Assembly (NCBI RefSeq): GCF_943734655.1
Contig: NC_071354.1
Location: 10,820,001 to 10,884,000, forward strand
Direction: 5' to 3'
Length of the DNA: 64,000 nucleotides
DNA from: Sabethes cyaneus
Taxonomy: Eukaryota; Arthropoda; Insecta; Diptera; Culicidae
Shown: one piece after another, positions 21,131 to 32,394 of the stretch
Layout of the letters: each line of letters opens with the position of its first letter
How positions within the stretch are numbered: the first letter of the stretch is position 1
The notes under the pieces: generated by a model
Databases searched by the model: none
What the model was told of the DNA's origin: nothing
Seen by the model: only the letters and a program-made list of their open reading frames with translations
Program-made: the position numbers and the translations under genes

Positions 21131-24100
21131 GGATGCCTATGCAGGGGTGTTAGTTAGAACGATTACGCATGTGTGAAAAAATTAGACCACACGAGGCTTC
21201 GTAAGTTGTAAAACTGCTAAAGATCATTGCTTTATCCAACCTGGAAGAAACTAGAGTATTCCCAGTTATTAGTAGAACATTGTAACTTAGATAATTTGGT
21301 CGTCCGGGTCACTTTATCGTAAAAGGTTTGCGTGAATTTATCGGCAAAGAGGTGACAGACATATTGAGAATTCGAAGCAACCTCTCCATTGAGATTCGTA
21401 GTTGAAACGATGCTCGATGTTTTATGCGGAAAGCTAACATATTTTCAGAAAGTTTTCGGCATCACCTTCAGATTAAACTGAATTCTCGGCAGAAGTCGTC
21501 TAAAAGCATACGGCAGTTGCGTGGCATGTTGCGCCGTCTTGCTGGTATTGTCCGGATATTTTTTTGGGTGCATTAGGACTACGAAGTTTTTAATGATAGT
21601 TTGCGGTGCTAAGTTATCACAATGCTTAATCGATTTAATCGGTTAAGAATTATGGAAGGTATTATAAATAATTCAATCTTTTTTCGGCGAGGAGGTGTTT
21701 TTTTTTATTTTCTTACAATTAGCACTAGAGTTTAAAGAACATACTTTTTGCAAAATTTCTCTGTTTTTTTTGTGTCATTCGAAAAATTTTAATTCCGTTT
21801 GCAATTTTTGATTGTGCATCGCTTCTTAAGAAACGATGTTCTTCGATTGTTGTTCGTTTTAAATTAAGTCAATTTAAATGTCGACCGGCAATAAATGTTT
21901 GACCTTCTGTTTTGAGATTTTGTCTCCTGATTTTTTTCGATGCTTTGCAAGATATTGTAATCAACATATTACGAATATGTTCGCAATTTAATTTTTAAGC
22001 TCCGGTTTCGGTGATTGCTATTTTTAAATTGCTAATTTAAGTTCCCGGCGTCACCCGGCAGTACTCGAAAACTCGAAACGGGGCTGTCGAACAGTCTAGC
22101 CCCTTTTGTTGTTATCTCCAGCCGAGCATCTCCTCTTCAGCAATCTCAACCTGCGTCGACTGCACGACTAGCGGAGACGGAAAAAGGCGGAGCCGTTAAT
22201 AAGCTGCTTTTAGCAGATCTCTACGCTCTGATAAGCGTGTCCCGATCTGACCGACCGACCGCACCCGACCAGTACTACGGTCGGTGATAGTGGGCGGAGG
22301 GATTCTGCTAAATTGAACGGTGTGAGACGGGGGCGTTCGATATGAATATTAATGATGGTATTTTTGAATTTATAAACAGTTTTCTATAACACATCGCACA
22401 GGAGTGATAAAATCAATTAGGAACAGGTTGATGGTGTCTCCTTCGGATGATGGCGAGACAGCCGACCAACTGAACAAGTTTAAGTCGGTTGTTTGACTTT
22501 CAGTTTTTTAATTGATACAATGTTATGGTGGAAAAGTAATCAGAGGACTTTTACATAATCGATGGATGATGGTTGGTTCTACTTGTCTTTGATGTCGTTG
22601 CCATTAAATAATTTACCACCAGCGAAGTGCTTCTAGTGCCGTAGATCACATGTCACCAAACATGCTCATTAGAGGGTAAAATATTTCATTTACCTTCTAC
22701 TCAGGTGGGTTTGCCGCTGCACCGACCAAAACGGGGAATTAATTATGTGGCTTACCTGTAAACGAGATGGGAAAGAAAGAGAAGAAAACATAAAATAATT
22801 AGTATCCTTGCCAATTCTCAGGTGTAAAGAGCTTCACTGCTCCGGATATTTTCGAAACACGATAATAAGTAAGTGCCAAGCAACAACATCTTTTGCATAT
22901 CTTCGTGGTTAATTATGTATTCAAAGAATAGTGGAAACCGACTTTCTTCTTTGCTTCTTTTATCCAAAACATACGGGAATTTTATCCTTAATTAAGTCTC
23001 ATTACGCTCGACAGAGTTATTCAATTAAAACCACTACCGCCTGCGCCACTGGTACTGCTGCGGGGAGATGCTTGTCTTATCAGTGAGTCTGTTGGTCCCG
23101 GAAACCGGCCAGGGTTGAGGATCAAATATCGGCAAATTGACTACCAGTCATTGGCGGTCGAAGTTAGCAAACCCGACCGACAGGGAATCCCGTTAGTTTG
23201 CTTCATTGAGTTCCTTCGAAGGCGGAAAGTTTCTCGGTAAGCCAATAATTGAAGCTTTACCTTAGTTGGTGCATCACAGCAGCCAGCCATTGGCGTCGTT
23301 GGGCCGTTGATAGGGAAAACTACTTTCGAAAACAAGAACCGAAACTCGTTCGTTTGCAAAGCAAAAGTTTCTGCCCGGTAGCCCCGGCAGTGTGGGAGTG
23401 CAGCAGCACTGTACTGACTGTAATACTGAAAGAAAGTTTTCTCCGGCCAGCCCCGAACCACTTGCTCGCCGTTGAAGATGCTTTTTCCGAGACCTTCAGA
23501 TCAGATCAGAGCAGTAAACAACATCTCGTCAGCTCCCGGGACTACAAGGACGACGACGCCGACGACGATGACGATGGCAACAGCAACAGCGGACGCGACA
23601 AAATCCTGTTAGTGCCATTCGCCGACTAGCTGGATGAGAAGTTGCTTTTGTTCACAGTGGGAACTGGGGAACAAGCTTTGAGTAAATAAAAAAAAAAAAA
23701 GAAAACCTAACAAGAACTACAAATGTGTGAATATTTAATCAGAACTGAGAGTGGGTTGCGCTTTCGACAACCGTCGTCAGCCAAAGCATCACCGCACCGG
23801 TGCGAGGAGGCGATGCCAATGCCATGCTGGGGAAGCTTTCGGGAAAAGTTTGACTCATTCGGTTGCCGCGCCGGCTGCCAAGTTGTAGGGGGACACAAGC
23901 AGCCAGCCACGTTTTGCGACAAAAAGCTGACTGTTTATCCTTTGATTCGGTTAGTTAGCTTCAGCTTTTCAAATAATGCACATGCAAACCGTGCCGTAGC
24001 GTACCGTACCGTAGGACCGGTGCTGCTGACAAGCGCACCGAAATGGCCAATCTTTCCGAGTTGCTTTCCCAGATGATAGAATTGTACGTTGGGGAGATGA

Positions 24101-24142
24101 ATTTATGAAAATGTTTTGGAATTTTTTCCACTTTGGTGAAAA
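21131..24142. other. Mostly non-repetitive island without a recognised gene
   Basis: This island lies between inverted copies of family X. GC-rich patches at 22050-22330 and 23160-24070 allow overlapping frames of 70-126 codons on both strands. An Asp-rich run near 23545-23580 comes from GAC/GAT repeats. AT-rich motifs such as GTTAATTATGTATTC (22907) are typical of non-coding insect DNA. No splice-linked coding model is evident. Confidence 0.35.
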
Positions 24143-24335
24143 AATTTAAATTAGAACAGATCTTGTTATTTTTCCAACGTTTCGGCTCTATATTTTTAGT
24201 CTTCTTCAGGGATAGAATACTGTCTGTTCTTGTCAAATATCTGTGTCTCGTTTGACAAAGAACAGATAATATTCAATCCCTGAAGAAGACTCAAAATGTA
24301 GAATCGAAACGTTGGAAATATAATTCTACCGTTGA
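24143..24335. repeat. Foldback element with CCAACGTTTCG / GTCTTCTTCAGGGA arms
   Basis: The left arm has CCAACGTTTCGGCTCTA then AGTCTTCTTCAGGGAT. The right arm is its inverse, ATCCCTGAAGAAGACT then TAGAATCGAAACGTTGG. About 75 bp per arm with a short loop (CTGTGTCTCG region). It has no coding capacity. Confidence 0.8.
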
Positions 24336-25769
24336 CAAATCAGAGTCAATACTATAGAAATGATAAAATCAATTTCAAAAACTAAATCAATTTAAACATT
24401 TTTATATTGCAGATTTGCAGATAATTGCAAGGTTTTGCTTGCTATTTGAATATGCAAAAATAACCATAATTATTCCTAATTTTGCATTCATCTGTTCTAA
24501 CGATTTTGATATACATAATTTTTGGGTAGATTATAGTTATGAAAGGTCATCGTGGTATGATTGCAGGCTAGGTACGCGCTGCTAGTAATATCATTCGATC
24601 ACCTTCAGTGTTGCACCGTCCTCCTACAATGGAATTTATTTGTTCTGTCAATTTAATGAAATTAGACAGGTACCGAAAAAAATCCCGTCCAGCAAAAACA
24701 AGCTATCCGCAGGTCAACTTTAATTTAAGCACCGTCGTGGGGTTTTTTGCCCTCCATCTTTACCGTTCAAGGTAGAGTACCCGAAAAAGCTACAATTTCA
24801 GCGCAGTGGCGAGGCGGTTGATGGCGGAATGTCAAAAAGCAGCACACAAACCACCAATTCGTTCGAATATCGAACGAATTTATCTGAAATTAGTTGCATA
24901 ACGAAATATGCGCGATAATGATTTACGTCGTCGTCGACGTCGTCATCATCGTCGGTTGTACGGAGTGCGCGGTTCGATAGCGCCCGTCCATTATTGGGTG
25001 GCTTTTATTCAGTGTTTTGCAATGCAATGAAACGAACAAAAAAAAAAAAGAATCGACTGGCTCGGTTGGCTCTCTGGTGGCGGCTGCTAATTGTGCAAAT
25101 GGTCAGAGCGATGAGGTCCACCACACGAAGTGTGGGCGAGGGTCAGCAGGTAAACATGTTCGGGCATTATAATTAGTTTCCTAATGAAGGTGGCCCTTTG
25201 ATTATGATGTTCGATGTCGACTAGAATGTTCACCGAGTGCCTCGAAATATGGATTCGTTCATTGTTGTTGAGCACTCGATTAGAGGGGTTAATGCAGATT
25301 ATCCCCGTTTGCAGCATTGAAAAAGCTAGTGCGGTATTTATGGGATTGGTATAATTTGACCGAAAATAATCCAACTATTATCGAGATCGATGTAATCTCC
25401 ATCCACTCAATTTGGAATCAAATCCAGAAAAAAATGGGCAATCAACATTTTGTTTTTAAAACAGGAAACTGTGTATTTGTTGAAGAGCTTCTAGTATCAG
25501 TGATAATAAATTAATCAATATAATTATGATACTTGGAACTGAACTTCCGGATCATTATAACTGTCAACCACAACTATAAGTTGTTTTTATATTTGAACTT
25601 TATTAGTGTAGTGCTTAGGGGTTTTCAAAATAACTGAAACGCTTCCGCATCGTGAGTCAGATATACAGAATAATAGAAAAACATTAAGAGTTGGTCAAGA
25701 AAAAAAAATTACGGGTTATGAAATTTTGAAAAAAGGGATGTCCGAGAAAATTTCTCTTGGAATTATTTT
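24336..25769. other. Non-repetitive sequence without a recognised gene
   Basis: The stretch includes a CGTCGTCGTCGACGTCGTC triplet run near 24928. The minus-strand 95-codon frame at 25087-25374 shows no motif. Confidence 0.35.
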
Positions 25770-26110
25770 GGAAAATAGGAGACATCGACTCACGCTTTTA
25801 TTTTTTCAGGCACTGCGACGAGTTTTTGCGGGTGTGTATTCAACTGTCAGACACAGTCGTCGCTCACGCTCGTCATTGCAACTCGAGCAGCTCGCGAGGG
25901 CTCGCACTCTCAACCGTGTGTGTGTGTAAAAGAGGGCGTAAGGCAAAAAAGAAAAGAAAATGCAATGCAAAATCTGTATCCATATAACCTAGTGTGCCTC
26001 ACGTGCGTGTGTAGGTAGCAGAATGTATGCATACCGCACCGGCGGTGGTTTGTCGTACGCTTGCGGCGGTGATTTGTCATGGCTTAAACGTGGCGCAGAT
26101 TCGATCGACA
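25770..26110 (-). repeat. Dispersed repeat 'family X', copy 3 (inverted)
   Basis: The reverse complement carries, in order, GCAAGCGTACGACAAACC, TATGCATAC, ATACAGATTTTGCATTGC, GAGTGCGAGCCCTC and CGCAAAAACTCGTCGCAGTG. Copies 1 and 2 each keep different parts of this set, so copy 3 is the most complete. Together with copy 2 it forms a 5-kb inverted pair. Confidence 0.75.
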
Positions 26111-26549
26111 AAACGGAACTTTTTGTTGTCGCTATTTTTATGGGGTAAAAAGTGTCTTTCCTTATGTACAAATCACGAGAAATCGATTGGCGATGAATCA
26201 TGTACAAACTCTCTCCAATTTGAAATTCTATGGTAAAGAAAAGAGAAGAACGTTGGGAAATATATGAACAATTTTATTTTTATATTACATAATCTAGAAG
26301 TCTGTTTTGTCCCATTTTCCTCAAGGTTTTTGTACTACAGGCAAAATACCAATTCAATACCTTTTATCAGAGATTTTCAAGAAGGCATGCCTTTTGTGCA
26401 GGTTGGAACAGTCAGAATATCGAATGACGATCAAGTTTTTCACAAAAATGTCGTGTAAGGGAATGTTTTGCCATGAAAAGCATTGGTAGGAAAACCAGTA
26501 CCTGTAAAAGTGTTCCGATTTCGTTCAAATTTGGTGCGCTTGTTCCTAG
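26111..26549. other. No recognisable gene
   Basis: AT-rich. Short overlapping frames have no motif. Confidence 0.35.
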
Positions 26550-27180
26550 TCAAAAAGTTTTAGACTCCAATGCAATGTTGGACAACAAATTCGACAATCC
26601 CTCATTTTGCTTCAAACCATCTAACGTCACAAACGAGTCCGATGTCTCACCCGCTATCCTGACGCTTGATTTTGAACCATCAAGGGTAGCACGTATCAGC
26701 CTGGTCAGTTTCGTTGGAAAACCATGTTCAAGCAAAATCTGCCACAGCTCATTTCGTTTAACTAAATCGTACGTCGCCTTAAAGTCTATAAACAAATGGT
26801 AAGTTTGCAAGTAGAATTCTCGGAATTTATCGAGGATCTGTCGCAAGGTGAACATTTGGTCCGTCGTGGAGCGTCCCTCTCGAAAATTGCACTGGTATTC
26901 GCCAACAAAGGTTTTCTGCAACGGCCTCAGTCTGAGAAACAGTATGCAGGAGAGAATTTTGTATGCAGAAATGAGTAGAGTAATGCCTTGAAAATTGCTG
27001 CATCCGAGACGATGGCCCTTTTTGTAAATAGGGCATATGAGACCTTCCAACCAGTCCGTAGGTAATTCCCCATCAGTCCATACCTTTAGTATGACATAAT
27101 GGATTGCACAATACAGCCGTTCGCTCCCGAGCTCTGGTAGAGCAGAGCGAGTTGAAATTGATTCGTGAATATCAAGACCA
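26550..27180 (-). pseudogene. RTE-type reverse transcriptase relic (one long open frame)
   Basis: One minus-strand frame stays open for most of this length. In order it gives WTDGELPTDWLEGLICPIYK, FREGRSTTDQMFTLRQILDK, HLFIDFKATYDLVKRNELWQ (motif A), RLIRATLDGSKSSVRIAGET and LDGLKQNEGLSNLLSNIALE (motif B region). It lacks the endonuclease, the FADD box and everything C-terminal. The motif B glycine-rich RQGD is changed to KQNE. It is the least frame-damaged RTE copy here, hence younger or recently truncated. The upstream end is cut where a plus-strand jockey-like fragment begins. Confidence 0.9.
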
Positions 27181-27345
27181 TTTTTCAACATATCTGGAAT
27201 TCCACAAGGAAGCAACCTGGGTACGTTGCTTTTCATTTTGTTCTTCAACGACGCAGCCCTGTTGCTCGAGCATGACTGCAAGCTCGTTTATACAGATGAT
27301 CGGAAACTTTACTCCGTTGGCTGTTCTTATTTGCGGGCCACGCAA
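27180..27345 (+). pseudogene. Jockey-like reverse transcriptase fragment
   Basis: The plus strand reads SGIPQGSNLGTLLFILFFND and, shortly after, KLVYTDDRKLYSV. These are motif B (GIPQGSNLG) and a YADD-box derivative (YTDD) of a jockey-like element. Only about 50 codons survive. It is joined head-on to the minus-strand RTE relic. Confidence 0.7.
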
Positions 27346-27554
27346 AGGATATTACGTAACGATACACTACTTTTGCCTAATTTTCATAGATCATCACTTT
27401 CGATTATAACGAAGCAGTCACGGTATGCATACGCGCCTTCTCGTTGGTAGAAATAAAGTATATTTTTAACATTACCCAGCCACTGTTTATTCATTACGAC
27501 ATCAAGTGTTAGATGAATCATAAGGACAAACACACAAATAAACAAGTAAACAAA
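27346..27554. other. No recognisable gene
   Basis: Short AT-rich interval leading into a SINE copy. Confidence 0.35.
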
Positions 27555-27730
27555 TAAGGGTGCGGCAGTAGTTTAATCAGTATAACATTCGGGTGCCAAC
27601 CGAAAAAGCGTAGGTACGAGCCCCGATTTTTGGCCTATATACCGACATTTTCCAATTCATCCAATTTATCAATTCTTTGCACCTGACATTTCCTCACTTT
27701 CCAAAAAATATTACGAAATATTAAAAATTT
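27555..27730 (+). mobile_element. tRNA-derived SINE, copy 2
   Basis: The head has GGTGCGGCAG, box A-like TAGTTTAATCAG, ATAACATTCGGGTGCCAACC and box B-like GGTACGAGCCCC. The body has TTCATCCAATTTATCAATTC and CTGACATTTCCTCAC, matching copies at 8064 and 62083. The box B is intact enough to count as a polymerase III promoter element. Confidence 0.8.
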
Positions 27731-27732
27731 AA

Positions 27733-27885
27733 CGAGAAAGTTAGGAGAAAATTCCATTCAAATATAGAATAACTAATGGTGGAGCAAAACAAACTCCAAT
27801 AGCCACGAGTCGAACAGACGACGACTCGCTTGTTAGACCAGCGTAGTACCTCAGGGCCAACTGCTCAGGTATGCCAACTGGGCTT
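27733..27885 (-). mobile_element. tRNA-related SINE of a second type
   Basis: On the minus strand the element begins near TGAGCAGTTGGCCCTGAGG (box A-like). It continues TACTACGCTGGTCTAACAAG and has box B-like CTGTTCGACTCG. A body follows that ends ATTCCATT-poor AT sequence and ACTTTCTCGTT. The same tail occurs at 18640-18690. Spacing of the two boxes suits a tRNA-like gene of about 75 bp, but I see no complete cloverleaf. It is best called a SINE rather than a tRNA gene. Confidence 0.5.
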
Positions 27886-27954
27886 AAATGCATTAAATAA
27901 AATTTTCGTGAATTATACTTAAGACGGCGAAAAATTATGTATAATTAAACAAAA

Positions 27955-28071
27955 GTTGGACAGTTTCGAAGCAAAAAATTGGAAAAGCAGAAATTTCGAA
28001 AACCCCAAAAGCCGAATGATTGAAAAATCGAAGATTATAAAAGTTAAAAACCTGACCAAATTAATAGTCAT
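27955..28071. repeat. Degenerate AAAATTGAAAAATCGAA low-complexity repeat
   Basis: Blocks of about 9-11 bp with the pattern GAAAAxxxGAAxA. Related stretches occur at 29985-30115, 49325-49440 (inverted), 57160-57360 and 58470-58610. Confidence 0.6.
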
Positions 28072-29966
28072 CCTAAGTAACAAATTCAATTTTAAGTTGC
28101 ACTTGAAGAGGTTTCCAGCATTTGCTCCTTAAAACCGAATATAAAACTTGCAATTCTACAAATCTGCGATAAAACAGCCATAAAACCCTTATAAATCTGG
28201 GGAGGCCCACACTAAAGAAGGTTCTCAAGAATATTTCTAAAGGTCCTTTTAAAACTTGTAATTCTTATCGATATGTATTTATAGTGACTTCCAAGAGTCG
28301 GTTGAAACTAAAAGAAAACCACCACAAGAGTTGATGATTTTATGGTTGTCGTCTCAAAGAACACTTGCAAGACATCATACACTTTTCACAGTCATAATTT
28401 TTTTAAATTGACTAAAAGCTATAAGAGAAAAAGCATTCACAGATATTGCTTTTCCAAAATGGATATAAATGAAAATTGAAAATAAAAGCAGCTGCTTTGT
28501 TGTCAATCAATGAGAAATTTTTCATGCCACGCTCAGTTTGTCGATGTTTTGTGACATGAAAGTTAGAAAATTTTCACGCGCCGGTTATTTTCGCTAGATT
28601 ATTAAAAAATTTAATTAATAAAAAAAATTCAATAATTTCATGAAGAAGTTGATAGCTACCAAATTTTTAACAAATTGCGGCAAAAAGTCTTTTAAGTGTC
28701 CGAACATTTATTTAGAAATATAAGATCACTTATGGTATTGCATAACAACATATTTATAAATGCCCATATGCAATTGGCGAGAATTTCAAAAGTAATCAAA
28801 ACAGTCCTGTTCGCCATTTTTTCAATGGTTTTATCTAAATCAACATGAAAGCGCTTATTAGACAAACATTTCTTGCACAAGACAAAGAAAAATTTTCCAA
28901 GAAGTCAATAAGTTCATCTATACTTATTGTATTCTTGACGAAGACAAGTTGTGCTTGAACAAGAATTGTTTGAATTACTTAAGGTGACCAAGTTTTTTGC
29001 AAGATGATCATTCTCGTATAAACAAAGAAAACGTCAACAAAGTGTCAATGTAAGATGTTTTTTGTGCTGGAGGTTCACCTACTTATATTAAGTTTAATTA
29101 TTTTTTAAGTACAGCAGTCATTATGATAACCCATATAAATTGATTTTAAAAATTAAAAGAGGGCTGCACGGCAGTTCCATGCATAAAGTTTAATCTGCAA
29201 AATTTTTTATATACTTTGTCGTTACAACCGTCTTTAAAAAAATATGCTTCAACTGCTTCAACCCCTTCAAACATTTTTCCAACACCGGCTAATGACCTCT
29301 ATATTCAGTTTAAAAAATACAAACAACTCTACAAACCGGCACCAGCACCTCCTCCGCCAAAATACAATCGAACCAAATTTTCTAATAACATACAAATCTA
29401 CCATTGATGCATCATCACCGGCATAGTCCTTCCTCAGCTCATTTGAAAATCTTCATTGTTTTTTGATTTCGCTGATTTTTCATATGAAATCTTGCTAAAG
29501 TTTCGATTAAAAGATCCATATTTGTTCAATTTTCTCCTGGTTCAGATGCCCATTTTGACAGATCAGTTGTTTACGCTCGAATGTTCTTTCTTCAGAGTAT
29601 GATTTCTCTTACAAGAATATACGGTTTTAAGACGGTTTTATGGTAACATTGTTAAAACAAACCAATCTTGCAGAAGAATGTCATAAATTTTTGTCAAAAC
29701 TATTGCTAGGTTTTAAGGAGCGTCGTTTTTGAGCAGAAATCAAGTATCCTTTAAAACCACTTATAAGGTGAATTACACTTATTGGTATTTCAGTTTAATG
29801 CGTGTTTCTTCAAGTCTCCTCCAATCATACTTCAGAAATGTTAATCAAATAAGATAACATTCACTTGAGGAAAAACATTATAAAACCTGATAGATTTTGC
29901 AATGCTCTGATAAAACTACTATAAGAAATGCATAAGACCAATTAGCTATTGGATTGTTACTTGGGA
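28072..29966. mobile_element. Possible 1.9-kb TIR element, CCCAAGTAACA ends
   Basis: The left end TCCTAAGTAACAA and the right end reversed ATCCCAAGTAACAAT are inverted repeats of the type seen at 63089-63198. Interior sequence is AT-rich with phrases like TTTTAAAACC and TTATAAAACC repeated near both ends. No transposase is recognised in the interior. The boundaries are inferred from the short terminal match only. Confidence 0.35.
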
Positions 29967-29984
29967 TTTATTCGAAACAGCCGA

Positions 29985-30115
29985 AAATTCAAAATATAAG
30001 ATAAATAAATAAGTCGAAAAATAGAAAAGTCAAAATAAAAAATTGGGAAGCTAAAAAGTCGAAAAATCAGACAGTCAAATTGTCGAACAGTTGAACAGGC
30101 GACAGTACGAAACAT
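29985..30115. repeat. AAAAGTCGAAAAAT low-complexity repeat
   Basis: Runs such as AAGTCGAAAAATAGAAAAGTC and TAAAAAGTCGAAAAATCAG. Same type as 27955-28071. Confidence 0.6.
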
Positions 30116-31424
30116 TAAAAAAAAATGTACAAGGGTCCATGCCTAGTGGCACGGGCGCAGGCTTGACTTAGGACTACGAATGTAGAGCAATTCGTCTCCC
30201 AATGTCAAAGCCAGTGATTTTTGTACGAATTTCATATAATAGATTCCCCAGCTGCGCAGTAACGGAAGGTTTACTCGTGCTGTTGTATTTTGTCATCGCC
30301 TGTGAACCGTTGACTTTATCTGGGTATATCTCGGGAACCCAGCAATAAATAAAATTACTGTTTTCAGTAAAGTTGATCCGCAGACAAAGATATTTCAAAT
30401 GGTGGAAAACGTTCCTTAAGTTTTTCACCAAGTGGCATTAGTATTCGAGTGAATTCTGTTACGTTTTAGCATGCCTATAAATCGGAGTTGGCGGGAGTAA
30501 CGAAAGGTAAAGGATTGTGTTCTTACATGTGAGAACTTTATAATTTCAACTCTTCAGCTAATTTAAATGGTGGACCTGAAAAGGTCCGTTTGTTAATCCC
30601 GAATTCTCAAATTTCTGACTCGTGGTGTCCATTGTCTACTTTCGTCCATCAGATTGGTTATTGGTGTGTGGATTAATAGTGGGAATACTGTTTATCGGAC
30701 AAACACTACTGGTAGGATCTGTAATCAAGAAACACTTTTATGTTTATGATGTGATGAGTCGCAAGCTAGCTGCTTGCCGATGTGTCACCAACAAAAGCCG
30801 GTGACCGACTGACGACGCGCACCGAGGCAAAGGCAAACAATGTTTCAAATACAACCTTTAAAATCATGCCACGGATGTGACTCGAAAACTGGCTGTCCAA
30901 TGTATCGCAAGCTAGCTGCTTGCCGACGTGTGATGTGTCGCCAACGCCAACGAAAGCCGCTGACCGAACGACGTGAGGATCTGACGATGCGCAGTAAAAG
31001 GCATAGCGGATGAGTCGATGGATTCTTCGGTTTGTTGGCGTTTCGTTTGGTGAATTTGAAAGTTTTCGTTGCCTTATCCGAAGAAGGAGCAACAGCTGAA
31101 GCTCAATCATTTTCGATCGGATTGTATAGGGCGTAAATTAAATACAATCATAAGGAAGATTAACCCATAGCTCATCTCCTACATATTTCTGTCATCCGTG
31201 CTAGGGAACCATTGACGTGGGAAGGCGAAAAAATGAAAATAATGAAATGATGAATAGTCATCTAATATTTTCTCAACTATTAAACACCTGTTAGGGAAAC
31301 ATGTAATCTACTATGTTGTAATGGATTTGAATTTGAAAAATTTCTAATCGACTGATACCAATATCTCTAGAATCTATTGACGGATGACTGAGTTTTAAGC
31401 GTGCAAACTATAACCTCTATTCGT
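30116..31424. other. No gene; contains a local duplication
   Basis: Two direct copies of a 70-90 bp segment lie at 30757-30830 and 30903-30995. Each starts with the palindrome GCAAGCTAGCTGCTTGC and continues GTGTCxCCAACxxxAAAGCCG. The rest is unrecognised. Frames of up to 114 codons on the minus strand cross both copies without a domain. Confidence 0.5.
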
Positions 31425-31832
31425 TACACCCCTCGAGTGTAAAAGCTATCGAGGAATTATATTGTTCAATTCTGCCTATAATGCAGAATCCTCTTCAGCA
31501 GACTGAGACCGTTAGAGAAGTCCTTCGTCGGCGAGTACCAAGCTGGTTTTCGTGAGGGTCGCTCCACAACGAATCAGATGTTTACCCTTCGTCAGTTACT
31601 AGACAAGTCCCGGGAGTATAACTTGCAGACACATCATCTGTTAGCGGCGTTAAAGCGGCGATACGATACAGTCAAACGAAATGGGCTGTGGCAGATAATG
31701 CTAGAACATGGTTTTCCGACGAAACTGGTTACGCTACGCCCACTTGGAATAGCGGGTGAGACTTCAGCCGCTTTCGAAACGTTGGATGGTCTGAAACAAG
31801 AGAATGCATTCTCTAACCTGTTCCTGCTATTA
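31425..31832 (+). pseudogene. RTE-type reverse transcriptase relic
   Basis: The plus strand gives CKSYRGIILFNSAYN, EYQAGFREGRSTTNQMFTLR, QTHHLL then RRYDTVKRNGLWQIMLEHGF, and GETSAAFETLDGLKQENAFS. Sequence details such as LEHGFPTKL and LDGLKQ resemble the copy at 26550-27180 more than the others, so these two likely share a subfamily. The motif A aspartates are mutated (LAALKRRYD in place of FIDFKAxYD). The relic is truncated at both ends. Confidence 0.85.
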
Positions 31833-32394
31833 AGGGGGAACCCTACTCTACAAGACCGAAAAATAATAGATTTTCGTAAATTTTTTTCAGATGCTAGAAT
31901 TATAGTTAAGTGTTGGGGTATTTTGGTTATTGGTTAGGGTATATTTGAAGATATATTTTGTATTTTTTTGGATACCAGAATGAAAATAGTGATTATTATG
32001 CTGGTGGCAGGTGAGCGCGTGAATGCCCTCTAGAAAATAATTCCTTGCTGGCGGTACGTGCCGGGAATCTACAGAGTATCGTAGAACAGATTTCAAGGAT
32101 GGTTTTGAAGCTTTAGGTTAGTACCTAAATTGTTATGTAGCGGTTTTTGAAAACTCGAAAAATTACCAAAATGGCGGTAATTTTTCCAAGAGAAAGGTGT
32201 TTTTTCGTCAAAAATCGTCAATTAAGAGCTCATAAAAAATTGAAAAATTGAGATATCAAAAAACGGCTACGTAACAATTTGAATAATTTATTTTTACATG
32301 CTGAAAAAAATTCAGCCAAATCGGTTCACTAGATTCTGAGATACACGTACTGCCAGCTAAAAACATTTTTTTACTACAAATAATTTAATTAATA
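31833..32394. repeat. Unclassified repeat, GGGGxACCCTACT end
   Basis: It begins TTAAGGGGGAACCCTACTCT, then GACCGAAAAATAATAGATTTTCG. The 35297-35362 segment, inverted, starts TTAAGGGGGGCCCTATTATG, then GTCGGAAAAATCGAATTTTA, so both may be ends of one TIR family. No coding content. Confidence 0.4.
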
